A stretch of 64,000 nt of DNA from JASFBA01 sp036172265 (GCA_036172265.1 JASFBA010000099.1:1-64000); one strand, 5' to 3'. Counted from the first letter of the stretch, positions 45,063-54,187 are shown. Notes: generated from the letters alone by a model not told the origin. Translations and numbers: made by a program.

Positions 45063-45926
45063 ATGACGCCCCAAGTCCCTCTGGAAGAAGCGGTTCAGAC
45101 CTATCTGGAGGCAGCGGCCCGGGTGCGCACGGAGAATGTGGCCGCCAACCACGCCTCCATCGCCCGGCGCTTTCTGGACTATTTTGCCGCCCGCCGGACG
45201 GCCGACATAGGCACATTGCAGCGGGAGGACCTCCTGGCCTTCCTGGACTATTTTTCCCATCGCCGCGAGGTTACCGTGCCAGCCAGCGCTTACAATATGG
45301 GCCTGGAGTTCCTCAAACGGTTGGGGTTTTTCTGCCTGAAACGAGGGTGGGTGAAAGAGAACCCCGCCGAGAACATCCCCTTCCAGGAAATCGAGGTGGA
45401 GATGCCGCTCGTGCTGTCGTGGGAAGAGCGGGAGCGCCTGCTGGAAGAAGCCCGGTCCAACGACTTTGAGCGCATCCTGGTGGGCCTGCTAGGAGAAGTG
45501 GGGCTGAAAAAGCAGGAACTTCTGGCCCTGCTCCTGGCTGACCTGGAACTGGAGGGACCAGAGCCGGCCGTGGTCGTGCGCCACGCCGGCAAGTTGGAGA
45601 AAAAGTCGCGCCGCGTCCCGTTGCCGGTGGAACTGGCCGAGACGCTGATTCGCCATGTGGCCCGCCTCCGGGCGCTGGGCTCTTACAACCCCTTTTCTCC
45701 TCTGGTGCCGATCACCGGCCGGCAGGTGAATAACATCTTGCTTCGGCTCTCCCGGCAGGCCGGCATCCGGCCGGTCAACCCCCAAATCCTGCGCGATACG
45801 GCGGCGGCCCACCTCCTTTTCTCCGGCCGGCCGGCCGAAGAGGTGGGCCGGCTGCTCGGATATACCCCCCGGGGATATCAACTGGAGTTCCTGCCCCGCT
45901 TTCAGGCTTGGATCAGTCCCCGGTAG
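45063..45926 (+). CDS. Tyrosine recombinase-like protein with lost catalytic residues
   Basis: The product has 287 aa: an N-terminal SAM-like core-binding domain (about 5-110, with ARVRTENVAANHASIARRF) and a C-terminal lambda-integrase-like domain (about 115-287). Catalytic positions are changed. Arg I is Lys149 (GLKKQEL), His is Gln241, Arg II is kept as Arg244 (QILRDT), the next His is Asp245, the LGH His is Tyr267, and the nucleophile position is Phe276 or absent. DNA cleavage is therefore unlikely, while DNA binding may remain. The ATG at 45063 has a GGAGGG site. The gene is isolated, with no direct repeats or cargo, and converges on the CpXC gene. Confidence 0.8.
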   Translation: MTPQVPLEEAVQTYLEAAARVRTENVAANHASIARRFLDYFAARRTADIGTLQREDLLAFLDYFSHRREVTVPASAYNMGLEFLKRLGFFCLKRGWVKENPAENIPFQEIEVEMPLVLSWEERERLLEEARSNDFERILVGLLGEVGLKKQELLALLLADLELEGPEPAVVVRHAGKLEKKSRRVPLPVELAETLIRHVARLRALGSYNPFSPLVPITGRQVNNILLRLSRQAGIRPVNPQILRDTAAAHLLFSGRPAEEVGRLLGYTPRGYQLEFLPRFQAWISPR

Positions 45927-45943
45927 AAACCGTCCCCTATGGA

Positions 45944-46393
45944 TCACTGGGTCGCCGGGGACTCTTCACCCGCCGGCTGCGCCGGTCCGGTCAGAGGAAG
46001 CCCTCCCCAGGAGCGAATTTCCCCGGCCAGGCCGGCCATGCTCCCTGCCAGTTGGACGTTGTAAAGGTAGGGCCGGCGCTTCTGGGGCGGAATGGCCGAA
46101 TGAAGCGCTTCTACCAGCCGGTCGGCCAGGGCGCGGACCTCCCTTTCTTCCAGCCGGCCGGGGGGCAGAGCCAGAAGCACGGCCTCATGGGCGGCATCGT
46201 GGTAAAGGAACGGCACCGCCACCTGCTCCTCGGCCCCGCAGTAGGGACAGCGGACAACGTTGAGCCGGCCCATAAGAATGAGCGCCCGCAGGTCGGGCCG
46301 TTCTTCCGCATCCACGATGCGCCAGAGGGAGACGATGAAGGAGTGGCCTCGGGAACAAGAGATTTCGGTCGGCTCGCTTTGGGAAATCGCCAT
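45944..46393 (-). CDS. CpXC-domain protein
   Basis: The product has 149 aa. The layout matches the CpXC family: an N-terminal ISCSRGHSFIVSLWRIVD, then DLRALILMGRLNVVRCPYCGAEEQV, followed by a helical tail. The usual first CPxC is reduced to CSRG, so only the second pair CPYC remains intact and zinc binding may be altered. The family has no established function known to me. It is the most distal gene of the minus-strand group ade-nucleotidyltransferase remnant-CpXC. The tail at about 125-149 is low complexity. Confidence 0.8.
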   Translation of the reverse strand: MAISQSEPTEISCSRGHSFIVSLWRIVDAEERPDLRALILMGRLNVVRCPYCGAEEQVAVPFLYHDAAHEAVLLALPPGRLEEREVRALADRLVEALHSAIPPQKRRPYLYNVQLAGSMAGLAGEIRSWGGLPLTGPAQPAGEESPATQ

Positions 46394-46415
46394 CTCCAGA
46401 GTGGCAGGCGGTTCT

Positions 46416-46634
46416 CTACCTGGTCGAGGCTTTCGGACGATTCCGGAGGTCCGCGACTTCCGGGCCCAATTGATCCGCCCAGCGGTCAATATAGCCGAAA
46501 TCGAAAGCGGACGTCCACTCCGGCTCCTCGTCCAAGCGCACTACAACCAAGATGTCACGGATGTCTTGCTCGTGTTTGAAGGAACGTCCTTCCTTCCAGG
46601 CCATCAATTTGCCGACGACAAGGAGTCTCGTCAA
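46416..46634 (-). pseudogene. Truncated nucleotidyltransferase-type toxin, C-terminal remnant
   Basis: The open frame has 72 aa with KLMAWKEGRSFKHEQDIRDILVVV followed by DFGYIDRWADQLG. This matches the C-terminal end of AbiEii/DUF6036-like nucleotidyltransferases, which normally have about 150-180 aa with a preceding GS-type catalytic domain. No such N-terminal domain is present, so the gene looks decayed. It overlaps the small upstream gene by 4 bp. Confidence 0.55.
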
Positions 46635-46822
46635 CCACGCCGTAACCTTTCGAACATCAGGAGGGCAAGTTCATAATCCGAGAGCTCGGGATAGACACGA
46701 CGCAACCGGGCGCGCACATTATTCAGCCAGGGCGCCTGCAATTCCAGCAAGGTCTGAACCCGGCGCGCCGGCGGCAGGCGCATCAGCAGTCGGATCTGCT
46801 GTTCATCGGCAGGGCCCAACAA
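46631..46822 (-). CDS. Small putative antitoxin-like protein
   Basis: The product has 63 aa (starting MLGPADEQQIRLLMRL, ending YELALLMFERLRRG). It resembles the small partner that precedes nucleotidyltransferase-type toxins, with an RR-containing helix in the centre and a C-terminal LRRVYPELSDYEL segment. It overlaps the truncated downstream gene by 4 bp. Given the decay of that partner, it may no longer form a working pair. Family assignment is tentative. Confidence 0.45.
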   Translation of the reverse strand: MLGPADEQQIRLLMRLPPARRVQTLLELQAPWLNNVRARLRRVYPELSDYELALLMFERLRRG

Positions 46823-46858
46823 CCTTCCGGATTTTTTCCACGGTGAACGGCCCTCTAC

Positions 46859-48565
46859 CTATTCAAAAAGCGACACAAAGTCGAACCGCTGCACGTCCAC
46901 CAGCCCCCGGTCGGAGAGTTTCAGTTCGGGAATGACGACCAGGGCCAGGAACGAGAGGCTCATCAGGGGGGACTCCAGGGCACACCCCAGTTCTTGCGCC
47001 GCCCGGTTGAGCGCCTCCAGCCGGGCGCGCACCTCTTCCAAGGGTCGGTCCGACATAAGCCCGGCAATCGGCAGCGGAAGTTCGGCCAGCGCCCTCTCCC
47101 CGGCCACCGCGACCTGTCCTCCACCCATCCGCACCACCGCTTCCACTGCCGCGGCCATCTCCGTATCGCTACAGCCGACCACGACGATGTTATGGCTATC
47201 ATGGGCCACTGAGGAAGCCAGCGCCCCTCGCCTCAATCCAAAGCCCCGTACAAAACCCAACCCTACCCGGCCGCTGCCGCGATGCCGTTCCACCACGGCG
47301 AGTTTGAGGAGATCGCGTTCGGGGTCGGCCACAGCCAGGCCGTCCTCCACCCGCGGCTCCTCCCACAGGGCGCGGGTGACTACCTGACCGGGGATCATCC
47401 CGATGACGCGCAGGCGCGGGCCGCCGGCCGGGACGGCAAAGCGTTCGGCCCGCAGGTCGGGGACATGGAAAGTCGAAGGAGGGACAGGACGTTCCTCCGG
47501 AAGTGCCGCTCCCAGGAGGGCTCCGCTCTGGGCCACCGGCCGGCCGTCCTTGAAGACCATGCTGACCTCAAAAGTTTCCAGGTCCTCCACCACGACCATA
47601 TCGGCCCGGTAGCCCGGAGCGATGGCTCCCAGGTCCCAGAGGCGAAAGTGGCGGGCCGTGTTCAGGGTGGCCATCTGTACCAGGGTAACCGGAGGCAAGA
47701 GTTCATGCGGCTGAGCCTGCCGGAGGATGGCATCCATATGCCCCCGCTCCAACAGGTCGGCCGGATGGCGGTCGTCGCTCACAAAGAAGCAATGGCTGGC
47801 GTTGCCCGGCATCACCAGAGGAAGGAGGTCGTTCAGGTTGTGGGCGGTGCTGCCCTCGCGGATCATGATGGCCATGCCCAAGCGGAGTTTTTCCAGGGCT
47901 TCGTTCAGGGTGGTGCACTCGTGGTCCGAGCCGATGCCGGCGGCGATGTAGGCACAGAGGTCGTGGCCCAAAAGGCCGGGGGCGTGCCCGTCCACCGGCC
48001 GGCCCCGGGCCGCCTCCAGTTTGGCCAGCACCTCCGGCACCCCGTGGACGACGCCGGGAAAGTTCATCATCTCCGCCAGGCCCAGGATACGCTCCTCTCG
48101 CAGGAGGACCTCCAGATCGGCGGCAGAGAGTTCCGCTCCGGCTGTCTCCAGCGGGCTAGCCGGGACACAGGAAGGCGCCATGAGGTAGACGTTCAACGGC
48201 AACTCGGCCGTGGCCTCCAGGAGGTAACGGATGCCCTCCATCCCCAGGACGTTGGCGATCTCGTGCGGGTCGGCGATCACGGTCGTCGTCCCGTGCGGCA
48301 GCACCGCCCGGGCAAACTCGGCCGGGTGAACCATAGCGCTTTCCAGGTGAACGTGCCCGTCGATCAGGCCGGGGCAGAGGAAGCGGCCGTGGAGGTCAAT
48401 TTCCTCGCGGGCCGTGTAATGGCCCAGCCCCACGACGCGGCCGGCATAGACGGCCACATCGGCCGGATGCACCTCCCCGGAGAAGACGTTGACCAGCCGA
48501 GCATTGCGCAGCACCAGATCGGCCGGTGCTTCCCCGCGGGCCACACGGATGCGTTCCGCAAGCAT
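46859..48565 (-). CDS. ade: Adenine deaminase
   Basis: The product has 568 aa. It hydrolyses adenine to hypoxanthine and ammonia in purine salvage. The amidohydrolase metal motif DGHVHLESAM is near residue 75, followed by AVLPHGTTTVIADPHEIANVLG. A central GHAPGLLGHDLCAYIAAGIGSDHE and FFVSDDRHPADLL complete the metal site. The C-terminal part includes the composite domain of bacterial Ade. The ATG at 48565 with GGAGG is chosen over the longer frame to 48610, which runs into the PBP gene. It is probably co-transcribed with PBP1A upstream. Confidence 0.93.
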   Translation of the reverse strand: MLAERIRVARGEAPADLVLRNARLVNVFSGEVHPADVAVYAGRVVGLGHYTAREEIDLHGRFLCPGLIDGHVHLESAMVHPAEFARAVLPHGTTTVIADPHEIANVLGMEGIRYLLEATAELPLNVYLMAPSCVPASPLETAGAELSAADLEVLLREERILGLAEMMNFPGVVHGVPEVLAKLEAARGRPVDGHAPGLLGHDLCAYIAAGIGSDHECTTLNEALEKLRLGMAIMIREGSTAHNLNDLLPLVMPGNASHCFFVSDDRHPADLLERGHMDAILRQAQPHELLPPVTLVQMATLNTARHFRLWDLGAIAPGYRADMVVVEDLETFEVSMVFKDGRPVAQSGALLGAALPEERPVPPSTFHVPDLRAERFAVPAGGPRLRVIGMIPGQVVTRALWEEPRVEDGLAVADPERDLLKLAVVERHRGSGRVGLGFVRGFGLRRGALASSVAHDSHNIVVVGCSDTEMAAAVEAVVRMGGGQVAVAGERALAELPLPIAGLMSDRPLEEVRARLEALNRAAQELGCALESPLMSLSFLALVVIPELKLSDRGLVDVQRFDFVSLFE

Positions 48566-48606
48566 AGCAGGCCTCCTCAAGTTGCGAACAAGGCCTCGTC
48601 TCGATT

Positions 48607-51600
48607 TCAAAGGCCGATGGTGTTCTCGATACGCCGCCGACCAAGGCGGGAAAAGTTTCCCCCTCTAGCGTATGGTCCGCCGGACGGTGGCCTCGGCCGG
48701 AACAGAGGCGCCTTCCCCCGGGAAGACAACCCCAGCGCCGGCCTTTCAGGAGAAACCGGCCGAGGAGGTGAAGCCAGGCCAGGCAACCCCCTCCCACCTC
48801 CGGGGAGGCTTCCCTGGGGCGGCTGACCGATGACATAGACCTTCTGACTGGTAGCCCGCCGGCCGGCCGTGTTCACCGCCTGGGCGCTCAGGACAAACTC
48901 CCCCTGGCGTACCGACCAGGTGACGGTGTAGATGCGCTCGGAGAGAGGATAGACGGTACTGGTGATGGCCGAGCCGATAAAGACGCCGGGCTCGTCCGGA
49001 CGGCTGGGGTCGCCGTAGAAAAAGTCCACCCGAGCGGCCGGGGAAACCCCTTCCACCTTGGCCACCAGCGTAACGGTGGATTGCCGCAGGACGCTTCCCG
49101 GCTGGGGAGAGATGAGACGGACGAAGATAGGCCCCCGGTCCAGGTAGACCGGCACGTAGGTATGGCCTGGCTCATCCCCGTCGAAGCGCGGCCGGCCCTC
49201 CTTGGTGACCACCGTCAAGCGGAGGATATAAGGGCCGTCCGGCAGGTCGCCGGGGTCCCAGACGGCCAGGACACCGTTGTGGACGGGGGTGCGTCCGACG
49301 TCCGAGGTCACGTTATGCCACTCGGTGGGCATTTCTCCCTGCGGCCCTTTCTGTCCCCACTCCACCTTGTAGTGGTCGAACTGGTCCTGGGGGAAGGCGG
49401 AGACGATGTCGGCGGAGCCGCGAATCTCGATGGGGCCGGTGATGCCGGCGTAGCGGCGGGGGTAGGTGATGGTGCGCACCAGGCCGGCCCAGCGGTTCTG
49501 GCCGGGCGGGGGCTGGCCGGGTTCGCCCGGCTGGTAGGTGCCCAGGTCTGGGGGACAGGGTTCGGTGGGGATGCGGGGGATGCCGGCCGCTTGCAACCAC
49601 TCTTCCAGGCCAGCGATCTCCTCCGGCTTGGCCACGCTGTAGAGATCCAGGAAGACCTGTTGCTGCACAAGTTCAGGGGGATAGGCCACGCCCTCCACCG
49701 GCAGGCAGTACTGAGGGGGGTCGGTGCCGGGGATCTGCACCACGGTGAGCACTTTGTGGACGGGGCAGAGGTCGTCCTCGGCAGGCTGGGTGCCTTCGAC
49801 AAAGATCTCCTTGACCACCGGGCAGACACCGGGGATGGGCCGGTGGCCGGAGATAGCGCAGACTTCCTGTTCGACGATGCCATCCGGCCGGCGAAAGTCC
49901 TCCCGCAGCCGGCCGTCAGCGTCGCGCAGGATGTCGGTCAGGTCGCCATTGCCGAAGAGGGCCAGGCGCTGCTCCTCGTCAGGGAAGTACTTGGAGAGCA
50001 TCTTCTCCGGGTTGAAAATCGTTTCCATAAAGTAATGCCAGATATGGCCGGAACCTCGGGAGCCCGGGATACCCCGCTGGGCCTTTTCCCGGGGCTGGCA
50101 GTTGGGAGTCATCGGTTCGTTGTTGTTATTGCCCATCCAGACGCCCACGGCCAGGTACGGGGTATAGCCGATACACCAGTTATCCCCCCAGTCCTCGGAA
50201 GTGCCCGTCTTCACGGCCACCGGTCGGTCGAAGTAGAGGACGCTATGGGCGCCAAAGGACATCTCGCGGGCCGAGTCGTCGGAGAGGATGTGGTTGATCA
50301 GGTAGACAAAGCGGGGGTCGGCCACGTGGGGGTATTCCTCCAGCGGCTTGGGCTTGTACTCATAGAGCACGTTGCCCTGGCTGTCGGTGATCTTCAGGAT
50401 GGCCACCGGCGGGACGTGGCGACCTTCGTTGGCGAAGGTGGAGTAGGCATTGACCATATCCAGCAGGCGCACCTCGCCGCCGCCCAGGGTCAGGGAAAGG
50501 CCGTAAAAGTTCATCCCGCGTTTTAGCCCGGTGATGCCGAAGCGGTGGGCGGTGCGGATGGTTCGATCCACCCCGGCGTGCTGGAGCACTTTGACCGCGG
50601 GCATGTTGAGCGAACTGCCTAGGGCGTTCCGCAGCCTCACCGGGCCGTGGTATTTGTTGTCATAGTTCTTGGGGACGTAGGGATCATGGCCGGGCACGGG
50701 GAATTCGGTCTTGACGTCCAGCACCATGGTGGCCGGTGTGTACATATCGCGGGTCATAGAGAAGGCGGTGATGTAGGTAAAGGGCTTGAAGGAAGAACCG
50801 GGCTGGCGTTCGGCCAGGGCAGCGTTGACGTTGCCGTCCACGACGTTGCCCTCGCGCCCACAGAGGCTGGGCTGCACCAGGTTATAATCCACGCTGCCCA
50901 CCATAGCCAGGATTTCCCCGGTATCGGGGCGCATGGCCACCAGCGCCGCATTGTGGGCATTGAAGGCGACGATGTCCTCGCGCTGCATCTGTTCGCGGAC
51001 GACGGCCTCGCCCAGGCGTTGGTAGCGCATATCCAGGGTGGTGGTGATGCGCAGGCCGCCTTCGAAGAGTTTCTCCGGGCCGATGTTGGGGTCTTCCTCC
51101 AGGAGTTGACGGATGTACATCACAAAGTGCGGAGCCTTGAGCGAGACCAGCGGGGAGGCAAAGTGCAGTTCCTCCTGGTAAGCCGCGTCGGCCTGGCGGC
51201 GGGTGATGTAGCCGTTCTCGACCATAAGATTGAGGACATCCCGCTGGCGGGCCTTGGCCCGTTCCAGTTTGACCGGGTCCAGTTCGCCGTAGGTAAAGGG
51301 GGCGTACACATCGGGCAACTGGGGCAGGCCGGCCAGGAAGGCGCTTTCGGCCAGGTCCAGTTCCCAGGTATGCTTGCCAAAGTAACTCTGGGCAGCCGCC
51401 TCGATGCCATAGGAGAGGTTGCCGTAGTAGACCTCGTTGAAATACATGAGGAGGATTTCGTTTTTCGTTTTTCTCCGGGTCAGTTCCAGGGCCAGGATGG
51501 CCTCTTTGATCTTGCGTTCCAGGCTTTGAGAAACTTGTTCCTCCGGGGTGAAGAGGGCCTTACGGATGAACTGCTGGGTCAGGGTGCTGCCGCCGCCTAC

Positions 51601-52083
51601 GATTCGACCGGTGGTGAAAAAGCCCAGGGCGGCGCGGGCGATGCCAACCGGGTCCACGCCGGGGTTCTGGAAAAAGGTCTTGTCCTCGATGGAGAGGGTG
51701 GCCCAGATGAGGTGTTGAGGCACCTGGTCGAGGCTTTCCAGGCGAGTGCGGCGACCCTCGGAGAAGAACTCGTAGAGGAGTTCGCCGTGGCGGTCATAGA
51801 CCTTGGTCGTCTCGAAAAGGCGGCGGTTTTCGAGGCGGTCGAGTTGTCCCTGAAGGGGCTGGGCATAGTAGAAGTAGGTGCCGGCCGCTGCGCCCAGGCT
51901 CGAACCGATGCCCAGGATCCCGAGGATGAGGAAAACTATAAGGAGTTTGACCAGAAGCGGCATACGACGGCGCACCGGAGGCAGGCTGGAAAGGATCAGC
52001 CGCCGTAGAAGGAAAGGCGGCACCCGCCGCATCGTCCCGTTGCGACGGAGGCCGTTTGTCCGGTTTTTCCATCCTTGATACAC
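48607..52083 (-). CDS. Class A penicillin-binding protein (PBP1A-type)
   Basis: The product has 1158 aa. A membrane anchor (about 43-71) is followed by a GT51 glycosyltransferase with IEDKTFF and GGSTLTQQ. Next is a transpeptidase with Ser430-x-x-Lys433 (SSFK), SLN and KTGTSEDWGDNW. A long C-terminal region has beta-sandwich segments (about 900-1100, with GPIEIRGSADI and VTLVAKVEGVSPAARVDFF) and a disordered Pro/Arg tail. It polymerises and crosslinks peptidoglycan at the outer face. The GTG at 52083 has GGAGG 8 bp upstream. The ATG at 52032 is an alternative. An earlier ATG at 52167 lies inside the promoter. In the GT51 motif the usual His is Asn (FFQNPGVD). Confidence 0.93.
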   Translation of the reverse strand: MYQGWKNRTNGLRRNGTMRRVPPFLLRRLILSSLPPVRRRMPLLVKLLIVFLILGILGIGSSLGAAAGTYFYYAQPLQGQLDRLENRRLFETTKVYDRHGELLYEFFSEGRRTRLESLDQVPQHLIWATLSIEDKTFFQNPGVDPVGIARAALGFFTTGRIVGGGSTLTQQFIRKALFTPEEQVSQSLERKIKEAILALELTRRKTKNEILLMYFNEVYYGNLSYGIEAAAQSYFGKHTWELDLAESAFLAGLPQLPDVYAPFTYGELDPVKLERAKARQRDVLNLMVENGYITRRQADAAYQEELHFASPLVSLKAPHFVMYIRQLLEEDPNIGPEKLFEGGLRITTTLDMRYQRLGEAVVREQMQREDIVAFNAHNAALVAMRPDTGEILAMVGSVDYNLVQPSLCGREGNVVDGNVNAALAERQPGSSFKPFTYITAFSMTRDMYTPATMVLDVKTEFPVPGHDPYVPKNYDNKYHGPVRLRNALGSSLNMPAVKVLQHAGVDRTIRTAHRFGITGLKRGMNFYGLSLTLGGGEVRLLDMVNAYSTFANEGRHVPPVAILKITDSQGNVLYEYKPKPLEEYPHVADPRFVYLINHILSDDSAREMSFGAHSVLYFDRPVAVKTGTSEDWGDNWCIGYTPYLAVGVWMGNNNNEPMTPNCQPREKAQRGIPGSRGSGHIWHYFMETIFNPEKMLSKYFPDEEQRLALFGNGDLTDILRDADGRLREDFRRPDGIVEQEVCAISGHRPIPGVCPVVKEIFVEGTQPAEDDLCPVHKVLTVVQIPGTDPPQYCLPVEGVAYPPELVQQQVFLDLYSVAKPEEIAGLEEWLQAAGIPRIPTEPCPPDLGTYQPGEPGQPPPGQNRWAGLVRTITYPRRYAGITGPIEIRGSADIVSAFPQDQFDHYKVEWGQKGPQGEMPTEWHNVTSDVGRTPVHNGVLAVWDPGDLPDGPYILRLTVVTKEGRPRFDGDEPGHTYVPVYLDRGPIFVRLISPQPGSVLRQSTVTLVAKVEGVSPAARVDFFYGDPSRPDEPGVFIGSAITSTVYPLSERIYTVTWSVRQGEFVLSAQAVNTAGRRATSQKVYVIGQPPQGSLPGGGRGLPGLASPPRPVSPERPALGLSSRGKAPLFRPRPPSGGPYARGGNFSRLGRRRIENTIGL

Positions 52084-52157
52084 GACCGTTTCCTCCGTGG
52101 GAAAATCCTTCCGGTCGGTCTTCCCCGGAAAGGACCGGCCGGCTTCGGTTGAGGAAA

Positions 52158-52186
52158 AGTATATCACATTCCTCCTTCCCGGTCAA
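52158..52186 (-). promoter_or_regulatory. PBP1A promoter
   Basis: On the minus strand TTGACC and TATACT are separated by 17 bp. It excludes an ATG at 52167 as the PBP start and lies just after the comEC stop. Confidence 0.8.
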
Positions 52187-52188
52187 AG

Positions 52189-53646
52189 TCATTTCGGGAT
52201 GGTCCTGGGGCAACCCGCCGACCGATGTCCCTTGTACCACCACCCGATAGCGGCATAATACGCCACCAGGAACCCTACTCCTAGCGGCGGCAGCGGGAGC
52301 GCGGCCCAGGGAAGGCCTCCGCTCCACTCCACCACGCCCAGCATATAGGAGGCCACCAGCCAGGTGAGGCCCTGGAGGATCGTTCCCAGGCCGGGAAGAG
52401 TGGCCAAGAGAAGGGTAAGCGTTCCCAGGAGCATAAGCGGGGAGAGAGCCGGGCAGGCCAGGAGGTTGGCCAGGGGCACAACAAGCGAGAACTGGCGGAA
52501 GTACAGCGCCATAAGCGGCCAGGTCAGGAGTTGGGAAGCGAGGGTAGCCGCAAGCGATTCGGCCAGGAAGCGCGGCCAGCGGGCCAGGGACTCCATCCAT
52601 ATCGGCACGAATACCAGCATTCCCATCGTCGCGCTGAAGGAGAGTTGAAAACTTGTATCCCAGAGGAGGAGTGGGTCCCAGAGGGTCATCGCCCAGGCGG
52701 CGGCCATAAGGGCGGTGGGGCCGTGGCCCGGCCGGCCGACCTCCCGGGCCAGGACGTAGAGGAGGCCCATGAATGCCGCCCGCAGCACCGCCGCCCCCGC
52801 CCCGACGAAGAGGGTGTAGAGGAGAATGCCGGAGGCCGCCAGAAAGGGCGAGAGGCGGCGGGGAAGAAAGCGGCCGGCCGCCGCAAGAAAACCCGCCACG
52901 ATGGTGATGTTCCAGCCGGAGATGGCCAGGATATGGCTGGTGCCGCTCCGCGAGAAAGCCTCTTGCACCTCGGAAGGGATGCCGGCCCGGGTGCCCAACA
53001 GGATGCCCACCAGGAGGGAGGCCTGCGGTTCCGGCAGCAAGCCTTCCAGACGCTGCCGGGCCCAGGAACGCACGCCGTAAAGAAGCCGCGCCCCCCAGAA
53101 GCCGCCCTGACCGGGCAGCCGCTCCACTACCTGGGCCCTTTGCAACAGGGCACAGATGCCATGTCGGGCTAGATAGTCCCGGTAGGAGAACGTCCCGCCG
53201 CTCTGCGGGCGGACCAGTTTCCCCCTTAGGACCAGCCGGTCGCCGTAGCCCACTGCCCAAAAGCGCTCCCCTTGAACCAATACGGTTCCCCCTTCTTCCT
53301 TCCCTTCCTCCCCGACCGGGCGCAACGTCTCGACCTGAAAGGGAAAAGACAGGCCGTTCCCCTGCACTTCCCCCTCTCCCACCACCGTCCCGGCCAGTTC
53401 GACCGTCTGGCCGGCATAGGCCAGGAGCGCCTGGGGGGCGGGACGGGCCAGACCCCAGCGCAGTGCCCCCAGGGAAGCCACGAGGGCCAAGGAAAGAAGG
53501 GTTCGAGGCCACCGTTTGTTCCGCCAAAGGAGAAGGAGCAGGAGCGCCGTCCCGGCCAGCAAAGCACCCACCGTCCAGGGAAGTCCCGTTTCCTTCCCCA
53601 GAACGATTCCTCCCGCCCAGGCCGTTGCCAGTCCAATGAGTGTCAT
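52189..53646 (-). CDS. comEC: ComEC/Rec2-type DNA-uptake channel, without metallo-beta-lactamase domain
   Basis: The product has 485 aa. An N-terminal OB/DUF4131-like region (about 60-190, YRDYLARHGICALLQ) is followed by the competence membrane domain with PEPQASLLVGILLGTRAGIP, SGTSHILAISGWNITIV and about eight further helices. This is the pore that admits single-stranded DNA in transformation. Many ComEC proteins carry a C-terminal metallo-beta-lactamase nuclease domain (total about 750 aa). It is absent here. ATG with GGAGG 5 bp upstream and a short leader after the promoter at 53667-53695. Confidence 0.92.
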   Translation of the reverse strand: MTLIGLATAWAGGIVLGKETGLPWTVGALLAGTALLLLLLWRNKRWPRTLLSLALVASLGALRWGLARPAPQALLAYAGQTVELAGTVVGEGEVQGNGLSFPFQVETLRPVGEEGKEEGGTVLVQGERFWAVGYGDRLVLRGKLVRPQSGGTFSYRDYLARHGICALLQRAQVVERLPGQGGFWGARLLYGVRSWARQRLEGLLPEPQASLLVGILLGTRAGIPSEVQEAFSRSGTSHILAISGWNITIVAGFLAAAGRFLPRRLSPFLAASGILLYTLFVGAGAAVLRAAFMGLLYVLAREVGRPGHGPTALMAAAWAMTLWDPLLLWDTSFQLSFSATMGMLVFVPIWMESLARWPRFLAESLAATLASQLLTWPLMALYFRQFSLVVPLANLLACPALSPLMLLGTLTLLLATLPGLGTILQGLTWLVASYMLGVVEWSGGLPWAALPLPPLGVGFLVAYYAAIGWWYKGHRSAGCPRTIPK

Positions 53647-53666
53647 CGTCGTCCTCCCTGAAGGAT

Positions 53667-53695
53667 ATTATACCATGTTATTGCTAACCTGTCAA
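53667..53695 (-). promoter_or_regulatory. comEC promoter
   Basis: On the minus strand consensus TTGACA and TATAAT are separated by 17 bp, with an approximately 15-nt leader before the comEC ATG. Confidence 0.9.
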
Positions 53696-53771
53696 TAGGG
53701 AGGGCAACTCTTGGCCAAAATAACCCTATTTTTATCACCACCTACGCCAAAGAAAGGCCCGGCCCAGATGC

Positions 53772-53800
53772 GCAGGGGCGGGTTCAGAACCCGCCCTACG
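53772..53800. repeat. Palindromic element with GGGCGGGTT core, second copy
   Basis: GGGCGGGTT-CAG-AACCCGCCC is followed by TACGG. The core and triloop are identical to the element at 597-629. It lies in the 319-bp gap between comEC and the NifU-like gene, which otherwise holds two promoters and nothing else recognised. Confidence 0.8.
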
Positions 53801-53895
53801 GCGCCACAAGGCCTGTCAGGTGGGAGACCCAATCCGGGTCCTTAGCATCCCGATATGTTGGAGCATTGAAAAGCCCTGCTGGTGATCGGCCTTAC

Positions 53896-53924
53896 TTGAC
53901 GGTTTCCCCCGATCGTGCTACAAT
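53896..53924 (+). promoter_or_regulatory. Promoter of the NifU-like gene
   Basis: TTGACG and TACAAT are separated by 17 bp. Start near 53931 leaves an approximately 35-nt leader with GGAGGAG before the ATG. Confidence 0.85.
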
Positions 53925-53965
53925 GGCTTTGGTTTTGAAATAGCATGTACGGAGGAGAACATCTG

Positions 53966-54187
53966 ATGCGCGAAAAGATCGAGGAGGTATTGCGGCTCAT
54001 CCGCCCGCAGTTGCAGGCCGACGGTGGAGATATCGAACTGGTGGACGTGGACGAGGAGGGCAACGTCCGGGTCAAGTTGCTGGGCACGTGCCACGGTTGC
54101 CCGATGTCGCAACTGACCCTGGCCTGGGGGGTCGAGCGAGTCCTGAAGGAACGCGTCCCCGGCGTCACTCGCGTGGTGCCGGTGTAA
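53966..54187 (+). CDS. NifU C-terminal-domain iron-sulphur scaffold (Nfu-type)
   Basis: The product has 73 aa and consists only of the Nfu domain, with ADGGDIELVDV and the cluster-binding CHGC (C-x-x-C). Nfu proteins hold and deliver a 4Fe-4S cluster. The ATG at 53966 with GGAGGAG is chosen. An in-frame ATG at 53945 lies before the ribosome binding site. It is followed by a cysteine desulfurase with its own promoter, so sulphur supply and scaffold are neighbours. Confidence 0.93.
   Translation: MREKIEEVLRLIRPQLQADGGDIELVDVDEEGNVRVKLLGTCHGCPMSQLTLAWGVERVLKERVPGVTRVVPV

Noticed and set aside
45063..45926. Integrase marking a genomic island
   Set aside because: No tRNA, direct repeats, cargo or phage genes surround it, and its active site is degenerate.
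52084..52167. PBP1A start at 52167
   Set aside because: The ATG lies inside the predicted promoter, so it cannot be in the transcript.
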